Source: CAZVEV01 sp964625865 (lineage in GTDB: Bacteria > Planctomycetota > Phycisphaerae > SM23-33). From it: a stretch of 37,948 nt of DNA. The position numbers were made by a program, and so were the translations under genes. The stretch covers positions 1-37,948 of the forward strand of contig CAZVEV010000023.1 in NCBI GenBank assembly GCA_964625865.1, in the 5' to 3' direction. Below, in pieces: positions 6,863-14,460 of this stretch; the first letter of the stretch is position 1, and every line of letters starts with the position of its first letter. The notes beneath the pieces were generated by a model. It was not told the DNA's origin, made no database searches, and saw only the letters and a list, made by a program, of their open reading frames with translations.

Positions 6863-6891
6863 ATACTCCCCTCAGCGAGCAGCGATGTCAA
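6863..6891 (-). promoter_or_regulatory. Promoter of outer-membrane lipoprotein gene
   Basis: Minus strand: -35 TTGACA (6886-6891), 17-bp spacer, weak -10 GAGTAT (6863-6868). Leader of about 80 nt to the ATG at 6778. Confidence 0.4.
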
Positions 6892-7004
6892 CCGGGGTTT
6901 TCCGGCTGCGGACGTGTAGGCGGTCAAGACAACAACCCAATGCCGGCGGACACTGTGCAATCCGACCCCTCTCACCATAGCGGGAGCCTGCCGAGCGGAC
7001 AACG

Positions 7005-7033
7005 TTGACGGGAGACCAACGGAAGTCGATAAT
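7005..7033 (+). promoter_or_regulatory. Promoter of Gfo/Idh/MocA gene
   Basis: -35 TTGACG (7005-7010), 17-bp spacer, -10 GATAAT (7028-7033); short leader of about 27 nt carrying AAAGGAAG before the ATG at 7067. Confidence 0.65.
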
Positions 7034-7066
7034 CGGGGGGCAGGTATCTAGCGAAAGGAAGCTGGC

Positions 7067-8338
7067 ATGAGTACCGAACGCACGCGTGTGACGAGGCGGA
7101 GTCTGTTGGGCAAGACGGCGGCCGCGGCGGTGGGACTGCCGTATGTTCTTACCGGCAGCGCCTTGGGCGACGACAAGACCAAGGCCGCCAGCGAGCGGGT
7201 GACGTTCGCGGTGATCGGGCTGGGCGACCGCGGGCCGAGGCACCTGGGCATGGGCCGCGGGGCGGGCCAACTGGTCGCCGTCTGCGACACGTGGAAGGAC
7301 CGTCGCGAGAAGGTCGCCGCCCAGCGGAAGGTGCGCGGATACGCTGATTTTCGCGAGATCCTCGCCCGCGACGACGTCGACGCGGTGGTCCTGACCGTGC
7401 CGGACCACTGGCACGTGCCGATGGGGATCCTGGCAGCCAAGGCGGGCAAGGACATCTTCTGCGAGAAGGCGCTGGGCACGAGCGTGGCTGAGGACCTGGC
7501 CCTGCGCAAGGCGATCAAGCGTTACGGGCGGGTCTTCCAGTACGGACCGCAGCGACGGTCGATACGCAAGTTCCGCCACGCCTGCGAGCTGGTCCGCAAC
7601 GGGAAGATCGGCAAGCTCAAAGAGATCCAGATCGTGACGATGACGTTTGGCGGCTGCGCGCCCAAGAAGGCGACCCCCGCCGCCGTGCCGGCCTCGCTGT
7701 CGTACGACATGTGGCTGGGCCCGGCGCCTGACGTGCCGTACGTGCCCGGGCGCTGCAAGTCGCGCGGGTGGTACTGCATCTACGATCACTGCGTCGGCTG
7801 GATCGCGGCGTGGGGCTCGCACGTGTTGAGCATTGTCCAGTGGGGCTACGACACGCACAAGGCTGGCATCACGGAGTTCCAGGGCACGGGTGAGATTCCG
7901 AACCTCGGGCTCAACGACAACCTCGTCAGATGGGACGTCGCGATGCAGTGCGCCAACGGCGTGAAGATGACGCTGAAGACGGGGGGCAACAGCGTGAAGT
8001 TCATCGGCACGGAGGGGTCGGTCTGGGCGGCTGACCGCGGCGAGGGGTCCGAGCCGGCCTCGCTGTGGAAAGAGACGCTCAAGCCGGGCGACGTCCGCCT
8101 CAAGGCCGTCAACGACCTCGGCGCCGACTTCATCCACTGCGTCAAGACGCGCGAAGAGACGGTCGGGCCCATCGACAGCGCGGTGACCTCCGACATCATC
8201 AGTCACATCGCCGACATCGCCATCCGCCTGAAGCGCCCGGTCAAGTGGGACCCGGCCAAGGAGACCATCGTCGGCGACGAGCAGGCCTCGCGCATGCTCT
8301 CCCGTCCCATCCGCGCGCCCTGGAATATCTGGACGTAA
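7067..8338 (+). CDS. Tat-exported Gfo/Idh/MocA oxidoreductase
   Basis: 423 residues; ATG 7067 is preceded by AAAGGAAG. The N-terminus is a twin-arginine signal (TRVTRRSLLGKTAAAAVGLP), so the folded, cofactor-loaded enzyme is expected outside the cytoplasm. Rossmann NAD(P) fold: FAVIGLGDRG near residue 47, then AVCDTWKDR, DVDAVVLTVPDHWH and the family lysine in CEKAL (usually CEKPL). A C-terminal alpha/beta domain contains YDHCVGWIAAWGSH. Family members oxidise or reduce sugars and cyclitols; in planctomycetes secreted versions are numerous and mostly of unknown substrate. It converges with the large cytochrome/FGE fusion, with three palindromes between them. Confidence 0.85.
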   Translation: MSTERTRVTRRSLLGKTAAAAVGLPYVLTGSALGDDKTKAASERVTFAVIGLGDRGPRHLGMGRGAGQLVAVCDTWKDRREKVAAQRKVRGYADFREILARDDVDAVVLTVPDHWHVPMGILAAKAGKDIFCEKALGTSVAEDLALRKAIKRYGRVFQYGPQRRSIRKFRHACELVRNGKIGKLKEIQIVTMTFGGCAPKKATPAAVPASLSYDMWLGPAPDVPYVPGRCKSRGWYCIYDHCVGWIAAWGSHVLSIVQWGYDTHKAGITEFQGTGEIPNLGLNDNLVRWDVAMQCANGVKMTLKTGGNSVKFIGTEGSVWAADRGEGSEPASLWKETLKPGDVRLKAVNDLGADFIHCVKTREETVGPIDSAVTSDIISHIADIAIRLKRPVKWDPAKETIVGDEQASRMLSRPIRAPWNIWT

Positions 8339-8353
8339 CGCCAGGTAACGTAG

Positions 8354-8466
8354 ACGCGGCATCCTGCCGCGTTGCTGAAACGCGATCGCATCTTGCGCAG
8401 GCGGTCTTCTCAAAGCGGCAAGATGCCGCTTCTGCACCCGCCGCCCGATCCCGATGTACATCGGGA
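8354..8466. repeat. Three palindromes between convergent genes
   Basis: ACGCGGCA-TCC-TGCCGCGT (8354-8372), AAGCGGCA-AGA-TGCCGCTT (8413-8431) and a perfect 18-bp palindrome TCCCGATGTACATCGGGA (8449-8466). They lie between the 3' ends of the genes at 7067 and 8480 and could act as bidirectional terminators. A degenerate form of the third, with two transitions, is at 12751-12770. Confidence 0.65.
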
Positions 8467-8479
8467 CCCGGACGACCCA

Positions 8480-11400
8480 CTACTCCTCGATGATCACGCG
8501 GAAGCCGACGTTGTAGACCTTCTGCCAATCCGGGAACGCCAACCGGTACGTCGACGTGCAGCGGTACTGACGGTCGTGCCATCCGCCGCCGCGGACGACC
8601 CGCTTGCCGTTGCCGCTCACGTCGTCGCGTCCGTCGTCGTCGCGATACGGATACGCCCGCGGCGCCGACCGCGTCCACTCGGCCACGTTGCCGTGCATGT
8701 CGTGCAGGCCCCATGCATTGGCGCTGTAGGTGCCCACCTTCGCCAGGTGCAGCACGCCATCGTTGAACCGCGCGTCCTTGGGCTCGTAGTCCACCTCCGG
8801 CGGCGGGTCCTTGATCGGCTTGGGGTTCACGCCCTTGACGGCCAACTCCTTCATCTTCACGTCGGCCATGTTCGCGAACTTCGAGAAGTCCGTGTCGAAG
8901 TCGCCGAACCACAGCGGCGAGGTGGTCCCCGCCCGGCAGGCCCATTCCCACTGGGCCTCGGTAGGCAGCGTCACGCGCTTGCCCGTCTTTTCCGAGAGCC
9001 ACTTGCAGTAGGCCATCGCCTTTTGCCACGTCACGCGAATCACGGGGAACTCGGGCTGATTCATGAAGTAGCCGCGGTTGACCTGGTCCTTGTAATGCAT
9101 GTCGTACACGCCGTTGACGTGCTTCGGATCAAACTGCTGGTACTGCTTGAGCGTCACTTCCATCGCGCCCATCCAGAACGCCTTGCCGATCTTCACGCGG
9201 GACACGGGGCGTTCCTGCGGGCTCTCGGCGTTGGTGCCCATCGCAAACTCACCCGCCGGGACGCGCACGAGTTTCATCGACGCCCCGCCGCCCAGGTCGA
9301 TCCTGCGGGTCGCGTTGGCGCCCTGCTTTGCCTTTGCGGCCGCCGCGTCGAAGGGCCAGCCCGGCACGGCCGGCGCGGGGGCGGGCTTGGCGTAGGGCTT
9401 GGGTTTGATGAACTTGGCCGTCCGCTCGTACGGATTCAGGATGACCTCGGGATCGTTGTAGATTCCCGTATAGAGCTTGCGGAGTTCCATTCGTCGCTTG
9501 ATGTGCTCCGGGCGGGCGCCGCGCTCGGTCCAGGTGCCCAGGGCGGGCACGTTCAAGTCAATCCACGTGATCAGGCGGTCCCAGGCCTCGGCGTCCAGTT
9601 GGACGTTATTGTGGCCCTTTTGGAGCAGTTGGATCAGTTCGCTGGTGTCGGCGTGGAACTCCAGGGGGGTCAGCAGGTGGTAGTCGCCTTCGGGTCCGTT
9701 GCGGCGACAGTACGGGTGAAGGGCCATGTAACTCTTGGGGAACTTGGCCAGCCTGTACTTGGAGGCCTGGGCCGGCACGGACGTGTCGGCGAAGTTCGGG
9801 AGGGTCTTGCCGCCCGCTCGCGGCTTGCCGTTATGGCAGCCGATGCAGTACTTGTCGAGAACGGGCTGGACCTCGCGAAGGAACGAGAACCCGCGCGCCG
9901 GGCCGCGCCACGGCGTGATGTCGGCCGTCGGCTTGCGGAACGCCATCGCCATCCGGCGCGTGGGGACGGCAACGTTCTGCGGCTCGTGACAGCCCTGGCA
10001 GGCCAGGTTCTCGCCCGGCATGCCGACGGTCCAACTGCGCATCAACTGCAGGGCCTTGCCCTCGGCGTCGATCGGCTGAATCGAGATGGGCGTGTTGGCC
10101 GGGATGCGGAACATCGCCGACCCGTCGGTCTCGACCGGCACCGTGCCGAGGATGATGTGCGTATCCCAAGGCCCTTCCATGCCGATGTTGTAATGCCCCC
10201 CCGTGTTGCGGAGCGAGTACTCGTATCGGTAGATCCGCAGCTTCTTGACCGCCCCGCGGGGCACGCCGGCCAGGCCGGGCCCCTCGTACACGTCGGTCAG
10301 GAAGACGATCGCGTCTTTCCGCTTCAGGTCAACGCGGTCCGGGATAATCCGCGGACGGGGCGTCTTGCGCAGCGGAACCGGCTCGTACAGCGAATGACCG
10401 GCCACGTCCTTCAAAAGGACCATGTTGTCGAACACGTCGACCAGGTAAATGCCCCACAGCATCTTGGCGGTCGGCTGGGCCGAGACGATCATGTACTTCT
10501 CGCTCAGCGGGAACGGATGCAGAAACTTCGGGAACGAGCCGTCCACCAGGCGGTCGATCGTCTTGGCGACCACCTTCTTGCCGTACCCCGGGATCCGCTG
10601 GATGGCCCCGTCGGCCTCGTGGCGGCCCCGGGCGGCGTCGAACAGCACCAGCTCGCCGATCCGTCGCACGCCGTGATGGCCCGTGACGATGCCCACGAAC
10701 TTCGTGTTGCTGCCCGGGATCGGGCGGGCGTAGAACAGCGAGTTGGGCCAGTACGAGTTGCTGCCGTAGAACTCCTTCTGGTCGGTCCCGTCGGGGTTCA
10801 TGTGCATCAGCACGCGGCTGAAGTAGTGGGCCGAGTCCGTGTACTCCCACCGCAGGTACATCACGCGCCCGTTGGGCAGCATGACGGGATACCAGTCGTT
10901 GTCCTGCTCGAAGCACAGGCGCCGGATGTTCTTGCCGTCGGCGTCCATGATGTGCAGGTTGGCCACGTAATCCTTGCCGCTGACGCAGGGCACGCCCTGG
11001 TAGCCGCTGGTCGAGTCGAAGATGATCCGCCCGTCGGGCAGGTAGAGAGGGTCGTAGTTGTCGACATCCTTGAAGTCGTCGGGCGAGACCTGTCGCAGGC
11101 CCTTGCCGTCAATCTTGATTTCCATCACCGCCCAGGCGCCGTTCTTGCCGACCGATGAGAAACAGATCTTGTCGGCGTCGAAATGCAGGTCGAAGTCGCC
11201 CACAAACGCCCCGCCGGCGGGACGATGCAGTTCGGTGATCGTGCCCTTGTCCAGCGGCGACATGACGCCCAGGAAGTTATCGTACCCGGTCTTGCCCGTC
11301 GACGAGTTGCCCTGCCAGTTGGCCGGCAGGCCCTTGCCCGTGCCCTTGCGCTGCACGAGAAGCAGCTTGTCGAAGTCCAGGATCGGATTGGCCAGCAAGG

Positions 11401-11779
11401 CCTCGCGCTGAAGCGCGTCGAACTCGGCCTTGCCCTGCCCGGCCTTGAGCTTCGGCTCGAGGGCGGCCAACCGCCTGAGGTAGGCCTGGCCCTTGGGGTA
11501 CTTCGCCCCGTAGGTCTTGACCAGATCCTGGATGGCCAGCCGCAGCGACGCCGCCGTGCCCTGGGAGGCCCCGGGAACACCGGGCGCCGCCGGACGCTTG
11601 GGCTTCCTCACCTTCTTCTTCTTGGCCCGCTGCGCGCGGGGGGCGGCCTTGGCCACCGCCTTGGCCGGACTCGTCACGCCGACAGACCGTCTGTCAGCGG
11701 ATCGGTCCGCCGCGTGGAGCGGCAGGCAGAGAACGACAAGACAGGAAAACACGACGATAAGGACAGTTCCGCGGGTCAT
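8480..11779 (-). CDS. Di-haem HZS-alpha-like protein fused to FGE-like domain
   Basis: 1099 residues from ATG 11779 (AGGAG 6 nt upstream; the longer frame lacks a site). Signal peptide LIVVFSCLVVLCLPLHA, then a Lys/Pro-rich linker (about 20-75). The middle (about 150-560) has propeller-like repeats: DPLYLPDGRIIFDST, YPVMLPNGRVMYLRWEY and similar, as in the hydrazine synthase alpha-type family. Two c-type haem motifs follow, CQGCH (594-598) and CIGCH (645-649). The C-terminal part (about 825-1099) is a sulfatase-modifying-factor/FGE-like domain: VPAGEFAMGT, RVTLPTEAQWEWACRAG, GLHDMHGNVAEWT, RVVRGGGWHD. I do not see the FGE catalytic cysteine pair; the end reads RCTSTYR. It is presumably periplasmic. 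Hydrazine synthesis is unlikely: such proteins are widespread in non-anammox planctomycetes and no partner subunits are present. Confidence 0.8.
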   Translation of the reverse strand: MTRGTVLIVVFSCLVVLCLPLHAADRSADRRSVGVTSPAKAVAKAAPRAQRAKKKKVRKPKRPAAPGVPGASQGTAASLRLAIQDLVKTYGAKYPKGQAYLRRLAALEPKLKAGQGKAEFDALQREALLANPILDFDKLLLVQRKGTGKGLPANWQGNSSTGKTGYDNFLGVMSPLDKGTITELHRPAGGAFVGDFDLHFDADKICFSSVGKNGAWAVMEIKIDGKGLRQVSPDDFKDVDNYDPLYLPDGRIIFDSTSGYQGVPCVSGKDYVANLHIMDADGKNIRRLCFEQDNDWYPVMLPNGRVMYLRWEYTDSAHYFSRVLMHMNPDGTDQKEFYGSNSYWPNSLFYARPIPGSNTKFVGIVTGHHGVRRIGELVLFDAARGRHEADGAIQRIPGYGKKVVAKTIDRLVDGSFPKFLHPFPLSEKYMIVSAQPTAKMLWGIYLVDVFDNMVLLKDVAGHSLYEPVPLRKTPRPRIIPDRVDLKRKDAIVFLTDVYEGPGLAGVPRGAVKKLRIYRYEYSLRNTGGHYNIGMEGPWDTHIILGTVPVETDGSAMFRIPANTPISIQPIDAEGKALQLMRSWTVGMPGENLACQGCHEPQNVAVPTRRMAMAFRKPTADITPWRGPARGFSFLREVQPVLDKYCIGCHNGKPRAGGKTLPNFADTSVPAQASKYRLAKFPKSYMALHPYCRRNGPEGDYHLLTPLEFHADTSELIQLLQKGHNNVQLDAEAWDRLITWIDLNVPALGTWTERGARPEHIKRRMELRKLYTGIYNDPEVILNPYERTAKFIKPKPYAKPAPAPAVPGWPFDAAAAKAKQGANATRRIDLGGGASMKLVRVPAGEFAMGTNAESPQERPVSRVKIGKAFWMGAMEVTLKQYQQFDPKHVNGVYDMHYKDQVNRGYFMNQPEFPVIRVTWQKAMAYCKWLSEKTGKRVTLPTEAQWEWACRAGTTSPLWFGDFDTDFSKFANMADVKMKELAVKGVNPKPIKDPPPEVDYEPKDARFNDGVLHLAKVGTYSANAWGLHDMHGNVAEWTRSAPRAYPYRDDDGRDDVSGNGKRVVRGGGWHDRQYRCTSTYRLAFPDWQKVYNVGFRVIIEE

Positions 11780-11863
11780 CAGGATCTCCTGCGTGTATCG
11801 ACCATGTCGAACACAGTGTGTCAACAACGAGTGCCGGGTATGGCATCCGATCGCCAGCTACAT

Positions 11864-11893
11864 AGTATACCCGCCCGGCGGCGCTTTTCTCAA
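11864..11893 (-). promoter_or_regulatory. Promoter of the cytochrome/FGE fusion gene
   Basis: Minus strand: -35 TTGAGA (11888-11893), 18-bp spacer, -10 TATACT (11864-11869), each 5/6 to consensus. Leader of about 80 nt contains ACACACTGTGT, a small dyad that might be an operator. Confidence 0.65.
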
Positions 11894-12287
11894 GGGGCTC
11901 GGCGGCATTTTGCCTCCCTCACGCGCCGGGGGAGTGGAGCGAAACTCTCTCGAAGCCACAGAGAAGGGCCACGCGTGGAATGAAGTCGGGGGCCGTCGCT
12001 TGACGGGCCGTCCGATCTTAGCATCCCCTTAGTCCTTCAATCCGTGTAATCCCCGTCCTCTTTCCGTTTCCTTGTTGCCTTTATCCTCTATCCATTTCAT
12101 CCTGTTTATCCCGTCAAGAACCTCCTTCCTTTCCCGGTCTTTCGTCTCGATGCCCCCGCCAGAAAAAAGGTCGCACACGCCCATGAGGCGAATCGGCACG
12201 GATTTTCTGTTTGAATCGCCAGCGTTTTCCGATAGGACATATGCCGGAAATGCAGGCAACCGTGGTGAGCTTCTTACGAGGTGTGTT
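11894..12287. other. Gap between divergent genes at 11779 and 12288
   Basis: No gene seen in about 390 bp. It holds a pyrimidine-rich word-like repeat stretch at about 12029-12115 and, near 12209-12236, a weak promoter candidate for the gene at 12288 (TTGAAT, 16 bp, TAGGAC). Confidence 0.5.
12029..12115. repeat. Degenerate ATCC/TTT word repeats
   Basis: Pyrimidine-rich stretch of recurring short words (AATCCGTGTAATCC, TTATCCTCTATCC, ATTTCATCCTGTTTATCC) without exact periodicity. The other strand reads GGAT-A words. Similar in style to the stretches at 21520-21755 and 23723-23950. Confidence 0.55.
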
Positions 12288-12707
12288 ATGGCCATGGAAG
12301 ACGAACCGATCATCATCCCCGACGATGCTGAGAATACGTATGTTCCGGCGGTTTTCGCGAGGTCCGACGAGGAGGCCGCGGTCTACTGCGAACTCCTGAG
12401 CGATCACGAGATCCCCGCCGTCGTGGGCGATGACGACGCGCTGGACGGCAATGGGCATCCGCTGCAACACGGAATGACACACGGCGTGCCGGTGCTGGTG
12501 CCCGAGCCGCTGCTGGACGAGGCCGGCGAGATCATCGCCGCCCGCGAAGAGTCCGAAGACCTTCTTGCCTCCGACGACGACGAGGACGCGGCGGAGGACG
12601 ATGCCGACCAGGACGATCACTACGGTCTGACCGAGGTCGACGAGGACGACGAGGACGGGTTCAGCGGCGGGGCGACCGACCTGTTCGACAACGACGACGA
12701 GTTCTGA
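12288..12707 (+). CDS. Acidic DUF2007-like protein
   Basis: 139 residues from ATG 12288 (GAGGTG just upstream). The N-terminal ~80 residues fit the small putative signal-transducing family often annotated DUF2007: YVPAVFARSDEEAAVYCELL, then DHEIPAVVGDDD and a strand GVPVLVPEPLLDEAGEII. After that comes a strongly acidic tail (ASDDDEDAAEDDADQDD, EVDEDDEDG) of about 50 residues, unusual for the family and probably disordered. No signal peptide or membrane segment, so cytoplasmic. Function unknown; it could be an adaptor. It precedes two more small genes on the same strand. Confidence 0.6.
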   Translation: MAMEDEPIIIPDDAENTYVPAVFARSDEEAAVYCELLSDHEIPAVVGDDDALDGNGHPLQHGMTHGVPVLVPEPLLDEAGEIIAAREESEDLLASDDDEDAAEDDADQDDHYGLTEVDEDDEDGFSGGATDLFDNDDEF

Positions 12708-12972
12708 CACTTCCGGTTGAAGGTCGAACGTCCGGAGATCGCGGGGCCGCATCCTGATGTACGTCGGGATCGACATCGAGTGTTTCACCTTCCGGCCGGC
12801 GGCTTTCGCGTGCGGGCGGTTCGGCGCAACTCGCACTTCTCGCGGGCGGCGAGTCCACTCGCACGCCGCGGGGTGGGTGTTGGCCTCATCATGCGACCCG
12901 GATCGGCCGATGAATACGGTGATAGGCCGATTACTGCGCCGTCGCCGCGGCGCCCTGTGGAGACATAGCGAC

Positions 12973-13299
12973 ATGGCAGAGAACACCGAAGCGGATCAGC
13001 CGCTTGACGACGATGCACCCGAGCAGCGCAGGGAAGAACGCCGCAAAGGCGACCGGCGAAACACCGTGGTGGACCGGCGGGTCGGGCTTGACCGGCGTCG
13101 CGGCCCGGGCAGACGGCGCAGCGAAGACCGTCGATCGGCCGAAGAAGGCGAGATGACCGACGAGCAGTTCGAGTTCATCATGGCGATCAATGAATACAAG
13201 CGTGTCAACAAGCGTCCCTTCCCCTCCTGGACCGAAGTGCTCGACATAATCACCGCACTGGGCTATAGAAAAGTTGCAGACCAGCAGGATATTCGCTAG
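12973..13299 (+). CDS. Small protein with arginine-rich repeats
   Basis: 108 residues from ATG 12973. Residues ~19-56 are a low-complexity Arg/Asp stretch with recurring RR-x-x-RR units (QRREERRKGDRR, VDRRVGLDRRRG, GRRRSEDRR). It is followed by a compact C-terminal domain, MTDEQFEFIMAINEYKRVNK then PFPSWTEVLDIITALGYRKV, which looks helical and globular. I do not recognise a named family. The basic repeats suggest nucleic acid or acidic-partner binding; the acidic neighbour at 12288 is a possible partner, but that is speculation. The 265-bp gap upstream holds only a degenerate palindrome (12751-12770) and an imperfect ATCGGCC/GGCCGAT dyad. Confidence 0.6.
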   Translation: MAENTEADQPLDDDAPEQRREERRKGDRRNTVVDRRVGLDRRRGPGRRRSEDRRSAEEGEMTDEQFEFIMAINEYKRVNKRPFPSWTEVLDIITALGYRKVADQQDIR

Positions 13300-13341
13300 A
13301 ATAATGTGGCTGCCCAGTGCAGCGTATCGGAGTTTAGCCGT

Positions 13342-13977
13342 ATGATGGCCAGTGGAGATCTCGACATTACGATCCGTGTTGCCACGGTAGTGGTGCCGTT
13401 AGCGTTGTATTTCCTCATCCTCGGCCTGCTTAACACCCGCCGCACGCCACAGATACTGGCCGGTCGCCTCGACTTCGCCCTGCTGATCACCGCGATGGCC
13501 CCCCTGGTCGTCCTGCCCGTGTTGCACATGCTCGGGATATCCCCCGCAAGCATCGTCGCCGCCTGCGGCGTGGTGGCGTGCGGAATCCTCGTTCTGGCCC
13601 CGCGCGGACGGACCTGGGTAGTGTATAACGCCTCGCCCGAAGAGGCCGACCGCGCCGTAGCCGACGCCCTGCGGGCCATCGGATACACCTGGAAAAAGAC
13701 CGCGGGAACGTTCAACATCAGCGACGGGCGAGAGACGGTTGACCTGACGCCCTTCCCCCTGCTGCGAAACGTGTCGGTGCAGTTTCACGGGCGCGACGAA
13801 GCGGGCGCACGGTTCGGCCGTGAGTTGACCCGAGCACTGGTCAACGTGCCCGCCGAACCCCAGGCCACCGCGGTGGCCCTGCTGGTGGTGGCCATGACGA
13901 TGCTGGTGGCCCCGCTGGCGATGATGGCCAACCAGGCCGGCGAGATCGTGCGCCTGGTCACCGATTTTCTGAATTAG
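13342..13977 (+). CDS. Predicted four-helix membrane protein
   Basis: 211 residues from ATG 13342 (GGAG 9 nt upstream; a second ATG follows at once). Predicted membrane segments: about 11-30 (VATVVVPLALYFLILGLL), 45-64, 68-85 and a C-terminal one about 178-198 (ATAVALLVVAMTMLVAPLAM). Between the third and fourth lies a soluble domain of about 85 residues (VVYNASPEEADRAVADALRA, then TWKKTAGTFNI and a cysteine-free beta-rich part). No family recognised. It begins 42 bp after the arginine-repeat gene and is probably co-transcribed with it. Confidence 0.6.
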   Translation: MMASGDLDITIRVATVVVPLALYFLILGLLNTRRTPQILAGRLDFALLITAMAPLVVLPVLHMLGISPASIVAACGVVACGILVLAPRGRTWVVYNASPEEADRAVADALRAIGYTWKKTAGTFNISDGRETVDLTPFPLLRNVSVQFHGRDEAGARFGRELTRALVNVPAEPQATAVALLVVAMTMLVAPLAMMANQAGEIVRLVTDFLN

Positions 13978-14051
13978 TCACGCCCCGAGGAACCATTTGC
14001 GGTCTCGCCGCACATCGCGCAAATACGCAAACAACTGCTGAAAGATTCCCC

Positions 14052-14079
14052 TTGACCTGCCGCTTCCATCTGGTACAGT
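14052..14079 (+). promoter_or_regulatory. Promoter of rpmE
   Basis: -35 TTGACC (14052-14057), 16-bp spacer, -10 TACAGT (14074-14079). Predicted start near 14086 gives a ~58-nt leader. Confidence 0.65.
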
Positions 14080-14082
14080 GTT

Positions 14083-14130
14083 CCGTCTTGTTTGACTGAA
14101 AGACGGCATTACAGCCCGCACGAGGTGCGG
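14083..14130 (+). promoter_or_regulatory. rpmE leader with two hairpins
   Basis: Hairpin 1: CCGTCTT (14083-14089) / AAGACGG (14100-14106). Hairpin 2: CCGCAC (14116-14121), loop GAG, GTGCGG (14125-14130). AGAGGA follows 6 nt before the ATG. L31 leader RNAs with autoregulatory roles are known in other phyla; this one may be a planctomycete counterpart. Hairpin 1 begins almost at the predicted transcription start. Confidence 0.4.
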
Positions 14131-14143
14131 TAGAGGACGATCG

Positions 14144-14374
14144 ATGAAGGAAAACATCCATCCGGAATACAAGGAAAGCAACGTTCGCTGTGCGTGCGGC
14201 AACACGTTTGTGACCAAGTCGACGGCCGGCGACCTGCAGGTCGATATCTGCGGGCACTGCCACCCGTTCTACACGGGCAAGCAGAAGTACGTCGATGCCG
14301 CCGGGCGCGTGGAGAAGTTCCAGCGCAAGTTCGGCGGAGACTACTTCCGCAAGCCGGCCGCCAAGAATAAGTAG
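14144..14374 (+). CDS. rpmE: 50S ribosomal protein L31
   Basis: 76 residues, full length. MKENIHPEY opens as in all bacterial L31. It is of the zinc-binding (C+) type: CAC (16-18) and CGHC (37-40) supply cysteines. HPFYTGKQKYVDAAGRVEKF is the conserved core. L31 bridges the two ribosomal subunits. It has its own promoter and a strong terminator before prfA, so it is likely transcribed alone, with read-through possible. Confidence 0.97.
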   Translation: MKENIHPEYKESNVRCACGNTFVTKSTAGDLQVDICGHCHPFYTGKQKYVDAAGRVEKFQRKFGGDYFRKPAAKNK

Positions 14375-14393
14375 CTTTCCACCATCGCATAAG

Positions 14394-14432
14394 CGCCGAC
14401 TCTCGGGCCCCGCGCCCGGCGTCGGCGTTTTT
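14394..14432 (+). terminator. Terminator after rpmE
   Basis: Outer stem CGCCGAC (14394-14400) / GTCGGCG (14421-14427) enclosing an inner CGGGC / GCCCG stem, followed by TTTTT. Confidence 0.85.
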
Positions 14433-14460
14433 CTATCGGTGCGCACGTGCTGGAGTAATC

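Noticed and set aside
6872..8461. 529-codon minus-strand open frame opposite the Gfo/Idh/MocA gene
   Set aside because: No recognisable motif; the plus strand has a Tat signal, Rossmann motif and EK motif.
8372..11158. 928-codon plus-strand open frame opposite the cytochrome/FGE fusion
   Set aside because: High-GC antisense shadow: no family motifs, His/Arg/Val-rich composition, while the minus strand has haem and FGE motifs.
8480..11779. Anammox hydrazine synthase subunit
   Set aside because: No beta/gamma subunits or other anammox genes, and the FGE-like fusion is unlike the anammox enzyme; resemblance is at family level only.
12708..12972. Small gene between 12288 and 12973 genes
   Set aside because: The possible frame from 12757 runs in frame into the arginine-repeat gene without a ribosome-binding site, and its upstream part has no protein-like character.
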